Shown here: positions 63,201 to 64,000 of the stretch, piece by piece | Numbering within the stretch: the first letter of the stretch is position 1 | Layout of the letters: every line of letters begins with the position of its first letter | From: Trichoplax adhaerens | Taxonomy: Eukaryota; Placozoa; Uniplacotomia; Trichoplacea; Trichoplacidae | Direction of reading: 5' to 3' | Assembly: GCF_000150275.1 (NCBI RefSeq) | Contig: NW_002060955.1 | Coordinates: 1,638,537 to 1,702,536 of the forward strand | DNA length: 64,000 bases | The notes under the pieces: generated by a model | Databases searched by the model: none | The model's input: only the letters and a program-made list of their open reading frames with translations | What the model was told of the DNA's origin: nothing | Made by a program: the position numbers and the translations under genes

Positions 63201-64000
63201 TTCGGCACCAAGGTAAGTAAAAACTATTACAATTATTGTACACCGACAATTCAATAACCTTCATAGCATTTGCTAAAGTAAACAGAAAATCTTAATTCAT
63301 TACACTGATTCAGTAGACCTGTCTTATACGTCATCATGAGTTTTCCTCCAACGATATCATAAGATTTCTATCTGATGATGTAGCACAATTTTTCAATGTG
63401 AAACATATGTGTATGTACTAATACCAATTTGAAGCTCCTTATCATCATGTCGATTTAAGACCTAGATGTGATAGTAAACTTAATCTTAGAAAACTATTAT
63501 TGCATACTGTAGCCTGATCTTAATAGAATTAACCGATGAGATCTTCTGTTGCAAAGTACCTTATTACGGCTTAGCAACATCAAGTTAATCGAATCGTTGT
63601 AGGCAATTTTAATACATATTACAATTATAATTAACAGCACACTATTTGGTTTCATTTGAATTTTGAATTGATAAATAGTCAATGCGGATGGGATTCAACA
63701 GGTTGCCGGACTGGATCTGAATCAAATTCAACACATACAGTCTGTTACTGTAGCCATACTACTACATTTTCCGTTATAACAAGGGATAAGTTGGTACGAG
63801 TCTGTAATCATCATTTTTATTACTTTTATGTAATTGCGCCCAATTATTAATTATATAGGAATACCGTACTCATGCTATTTTAAAAAACTGTTACATGTGT
63901 CTATATAGAATTCTGCAAGTATTATTTCTTGTCAATTAATTATCAATCTCACATAGGTTCAGAGTCTTCAAATTGAAGTTATCACCTATATCTGTTGTGG
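42135..64000 (+). CDS. Adhesion GPCR B, 5' and middle part (IgGFc-binding-Ig-FN3-HormR-GAIN-GPS-TM1)
   Basis: Exons: 42135-42204, 43133-44404, 44562-44837, 44916-45176, 48135-48410, 48616-48903, 49366-49644, 49815-50072, 50536-50832, 51462-51782, 51954-52262, 52502-52798, 53008-53304, 53470-53766, 53934-54230, 54396-54692, 54840-55136, 55260-55556, 55735-56031, 56204-56500, 56662-56958, 57047-57117, 57795-58041, 58315-58623, 58705-58980, 59176-59283, 59423-59529, 59977-60144, 60214-60282, 60477-60591, 61892-62014, 62251-62320, 62916-63036, 63151-63212, 63679-63793 and 63957-64000. All junctions keep frame, giving about 2960 residues before the window ends in TM1. It is a very large surface receptor with a long adhesive stalk. 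The start is fixed by the signal peptide. The remaining six helices lie outside the window. Exons from the split FN3 to the GPS match receptor A in order and mostly in exact length. Confidence 0.9.
43133..44404 (+). CDS. Receptor B exon 2: IgGFc-binding-type N-terminal domain
   Basis: A single 1272-base exon of 424 codons. Motifs of the domain found at the N-terminus of IgGFc-binding protein (FCGBP) and its invertebrate relatives are visible: GREFNVVIMHD at the start, ITSFDHPCEVIVTT, VYQSRSTKQDAYRALPV, YGKEYVIGLY, a KPIAVFGNNMCA strand with a following cysteine (GQSTCNYLIAQYP), and a late SSSGNGYFIKHI strand. The frame continues past the donor to 44469, but T|gtaagc at 44404 gives the phase needed for the next Ig exon. 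Its ligand here is unknown. Confidence 0.78.
44562..44837 (+). CDS. Receptor B Ig domain 1
   Basis: Cysteine in FNLTCSAIGYP, tryptophan in VVWYKDN, second cysteine in NAGSYYCQFCT. Symmetric phase 1 exon of 276 bases. Confidence 0.88.
44916..45176 (+). CDS. Receptor B Ig domain 2
   Basis: LVLTCDYTS, VTWLKDN and DAANYTCSVENLIG. The following intron is almost 3 kb, the longest in the gene, and contains a retroelement relic. Confidence 0.88.
46420..46800 (-). mobile_element. Degenerate Ty3/gypsy-type reverse transcriptase/RNase H relic
   Basis: Lies on the minus strand inside the 3 kb intron between Ig2 and Ig3. From right to left it shows the end of the reverse transcriptase (FALLTSIL, then DQAYEIFKTTLTEISIL, matching the F-x-LK-x-LTEAPIL element) and then RNase H (IDISDVVIG, ERPIAYISHTLLKYE, YSPVEKVCLAII). 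A TAG, a TAA and a frame change between the two parts make it non-functional. No long terminal repeats, integrase or gag were found nearby, so it is a small fragment. Confidence 0.75.
48135..48410 (+). CDS. Receptor B Ig domain 3
   Basis: FKLVCQIQGEPSPTISWLKDN, then DSGSYKCRGQNSAG. The acceptor at 48131-48134 is used because the later AG at 48139 breaks frame. Confidence 0.88.
48616..48903 (+). CDS. Receptor B Ig domain 4
   Basis: 288-base exon without an internal ATG near its start. IELQCTG, VTWLKNNQ and GDDGFYQCKLTNRLG. Phases at both ends are 1. Confidence 0.87.
49366..49644 (+). CDS. Receptor B Ig domain 5
   Basis: IILNCQANANPVPTFTWYKDG and DAGSYNCTSTNLIG, the I-set pattern. Confidence 0.88.
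49815..50072 (+). CDS. Receptor B Ig domain 6
   Basis: ISLNCSSDGYPQPNITW and SGKYQCLFRNAAG. At 258 bases it is the shortest Ig exon of the gene. Confidence 0.88.
50536..50832 (+). CDS. Receptor B Ig domain 7
   Basis: FSLICSCSGIP, TATWKRNG and EDAGNYSCAMSNNY. Last Ig before the FN3 array. Confidence 0.87.
51462..51782 (+). CDS. Receptor B FN3 domain 1
   Basis: 321 bases, starting EPPWSVQSVQI, with LTISWDFP, TPLTNYSVTI and LKPNTFYYILVWASNAVG. Two extra cysteines in the middle loop distinguish it from the later repeats. Confidence 0.82.
51954..52262 (+). CDS. Receptor B FN3 domain 2
   Basis: 309 bases. IRIKWTPPKLPNGQINYRLY and LEENQVYFYQVIPYN. Diverged from the array that follows. Confidence 0.82.
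52502..52798 (+). CDS. Receptor B FN3 domain 3
   Basis: First of ten 297-base FN3 exons. VPSAPPTNISV, VTWLPPPLSHRNGVIMSY, IPYTAYNITIKAATIIGYG. Confidence 0.9.
53008..53304 (+). CDS. Receptor B FN3 domain 4
   Basis: VPSASPVNVSA, VTWLPLPISYQHGVIINY, FGPESIGIVTRTFQA. Confidence 0.9.
53470..53766 (+). CDS. Receptor B FN3 domain 5
   Basis: APGAPPANIST, VDWLPPPLIDQNGIIINY, LRPYTDYNVTIKAATV. The exon ends with T|gtgagt where sister exons end G|gtaag, so the junction residue differs. Confidence 0.9.
53934..54230 (+). CDS. Receptor B FN3 domain 6
   Basis: VPTAPPSNVST, VAWLPPPISDQNGVIVNY, IPHTNYSITVKAATIIGFG. It has no internal ATG early enough to be seen as an ORF, but it is as well conserved as its neighbours. 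Confidence 0.9.
54396..54692 (+). CDS. Receptor B FN3 domain 7
   Basis: VPSSPPVNVNA, VTWLPLPISNQHGVIINY, IGFGPDSIGILTRTFQA. Closest to domain 4 in its QHGVI turn. Confidence 0.9.
54840..55136 (+). CDS. Receptor B FN3 domain 8
   Basis: VPGAPPSNISA, VSWLPPPLLDQNGIIINY, LFPYTYYNITIKAATTVGFG. The acceptor is an unusual ctaaag. Confidence 0.88.
55260..55556 (+). CDS. Receptor B FN3 domain 9
   Basis: VPSAAPANVRA, VTWLPPPKSDQNGVITNY, YSDYNVTVKASTIIGFGP. First member of the youngest block, in which introns are also alike. Confidence 0.9.
55735..56031 (+). CDS. Receptor B FN3 domain 10
   Basis: VPSSPPTNVSI, VSWQPPPISDQNGIITNY, FGPYSMGILTRTLQA. Nearly the same as domain 11. Confidence 0.9.
56204..56500 (+). 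CDS. Receptor B FN3 domain 11
   Basis: VPSAPPTNVSI, VSWLPPPISDQNGIITNY, FGPYSIGILTRTLQA. This exon and its upstream intron align with domain 10 over most of their length. Confidence 0.9.
56662..56958 (+). CDS. Receptor B FN3 domain 12
   Basis: VPSAPPTNVSA, VSWLPPPIFDQNGIIISY, STINGFGPGSIGTLTKT. Last of the 297-base exons. Confidence 0.9.
57047..58041 (+). CDS. Receptor B FN3 domain 13, split (71 + 247 bases)
   Basis: Exons 57047-57117 (ending VRVGWQ) and 57795-58041 (LIPERQRNGIVLGYYIV to TLES). Equivalent to the split FN3 of receptor A at 1632-2049, with identical exon lengths. The intron between the halves is 677 bases here against 100 in receptor A and contains a decayed exon copy. Confidence 0.85.
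57430..57564 (+). pseudogene. Decayed FN3 half-exon inside an intron
   Basis: After an acceptor-like aacag the frame reads APNIIDHVLNNTILGF and later QVNMTAGNSSRK before a TAG. VLNNT-x-LG and the TAGNSSRK end match the second half of the split FN3 of receptor A (VLNNTKFGL, TGRSRNYT). There is no donor in a usable place and it is shortened, so it is a dead duplicate. Confidence 0.5.
58315..58623 (+). CDS. Receptor B FN3 domain 14
   Basis: VPSASPINVMT, VISWSPPLLVNQNGIITKY, LVAAATSVGFGPYNSP. Partner of receptor A exon 2219-2521. Confidence 0.87.
58705..58980 (+). CDS. Receptor B Ig domain 8
   Basis: VAPNVTQQPRNRT, ITLECRATGDPVPTVQWLSN, DNGTYQCQFTNSKG. The same VAPNVTQ opening occurs in receptor A. 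Both Ig exons are 276 bases. Confidence 0.9.
59176..59529 (+). CDS. Receptor B hormone-receptor-like module (2 exons)
   Basis: Exons 59176-59283 and 59423-59529. GFCLGEI, MKWSKTYNGYTAIAKCP, GNATRSCKL, VWDDIDTTNCE. The cysteine and tryptophan spacing is the same as in receptor A. Confidence 0.78.
59977..63036 (+). CDS. Receptor B GAIN domain (6 exons)
   Basis: Exons 59977-60144, 60214-60282, 60477-60591, 61892-62014, 62251-62320 and 62916-63036. RKLYGGDIVISASILSKLN, SNLFNTQNKEGWKFSQK and VVITYKTLKEMIP parallel receptor A. The intron at 60592-61891 (1.3 kb) is about five times longer than in A, and I see nothing recognisable in it. The last donor, AAT|gttagt, is non-standard after GT. Confidence 0.84.
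63151..63793 (+). CDS. Receptor B GPS motif (2 exons, 62 + 115 bases)
   Basis: First exon ENVCAFWASAPR, second CGWDSTGCRTGSE and HTVCYCSHTTTFSVI. Exon lengths are the same as in receptor A. The asparagine before the cleavage histidine is serine here, and the site again reads H-T-T. Confidence 0.87.
63957..64000 (+). CDS. Receptor B TM1 exon, cut by the window end
   Basis: After acatag the frame reads VQSLQIEVITYICCG, matching KLEVIIYIGCG of receptor A's first helix. The rest of the seven-helix bundle lies beyond the window. Confidence 0.8.

Noticed and set aside
1-64000. tRNA genes, rRNA, CRISPR arrays and bacterial operon signals
   Set aside because: None was seen; the gene structure is that of an intron-rich animal genome.

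Overview
The window is AT-rich, intron-dense animal DNA. Introns are mostly 100-300 bases, nearly all GT-AG, and most coding exons are single extracellular domains flanked by phase 1 introns. Two adhesion G-protein coupled receptors (GAIN domain, GPS motif, seven-helix bundle) make it metazoan. The compact AT-rich introns and simple receptor mosaics suggest an early-branching animal, and I lean to a placozoan such as Trichoplax or Hoilungia. That assignment is inference from style, not from a marker gene.

Layout. 1-9290 (+) is the 3' part of adhesion receptor A: FN3 repeats, one Ig, a hormone-receptor-like cysteine module, GAIN, GPS and seven helices. 9.3-23.3 kb has no intact gene that I can support. 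It holds a broken spectrin-repeat gene on the minus strand (11.7-12.8 kb), an old segmental duplication (10.87-11.65 kb against 15.13-16.03 kb, with a second spectrin-like relic next to it) and clusters of GTAC-rich palindromes. 23380-32218 (+) is a complete 13-exon, 499-residue sugar transporter of the major facilitator superfamily. Its 5.4 kb first intron carries two minisatellites (134/135-base and 149/155-base units). 32.3-42.1 kb is gene-poor, with a few coding-like relics and an assembly gap at 39881-40153. 42135-64000 (+) is the 5' and middle part of adhesion receptor B, cut by the window end inside the first transmembrane helix.

Receptor B is the most striking object. A signal peptide is followed by a single 1272-base exon encoding an IgGFc-binding-type domain, then 7 Ig domains, 14 FN3 domains, an eighth Ig, the hormone-receptor-like module, GAIN and GPS, about 2960 residues before the window ends. 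A and B share exon lengths nearly one for one from the split FN3 to the GPS, so they are paralogues from a local duplication, now separated by the transporter. Ten consecutive FN3 exons of B are exactly 297 bases and four of them share intron sequence, so this array grew recently by duplication of exon plus intron.

Degenerate material inside receptor B introns includes a minus-strand Ty3/gypsy-type reverse transcriptase/RNase H relic (46.4-46.8 kb) and a decayed FN3 half-exon (57.43-57.56 kb). All exon boundaries come from reading frames, splice signals and comparison of the two paralogues. No transcript data were available.
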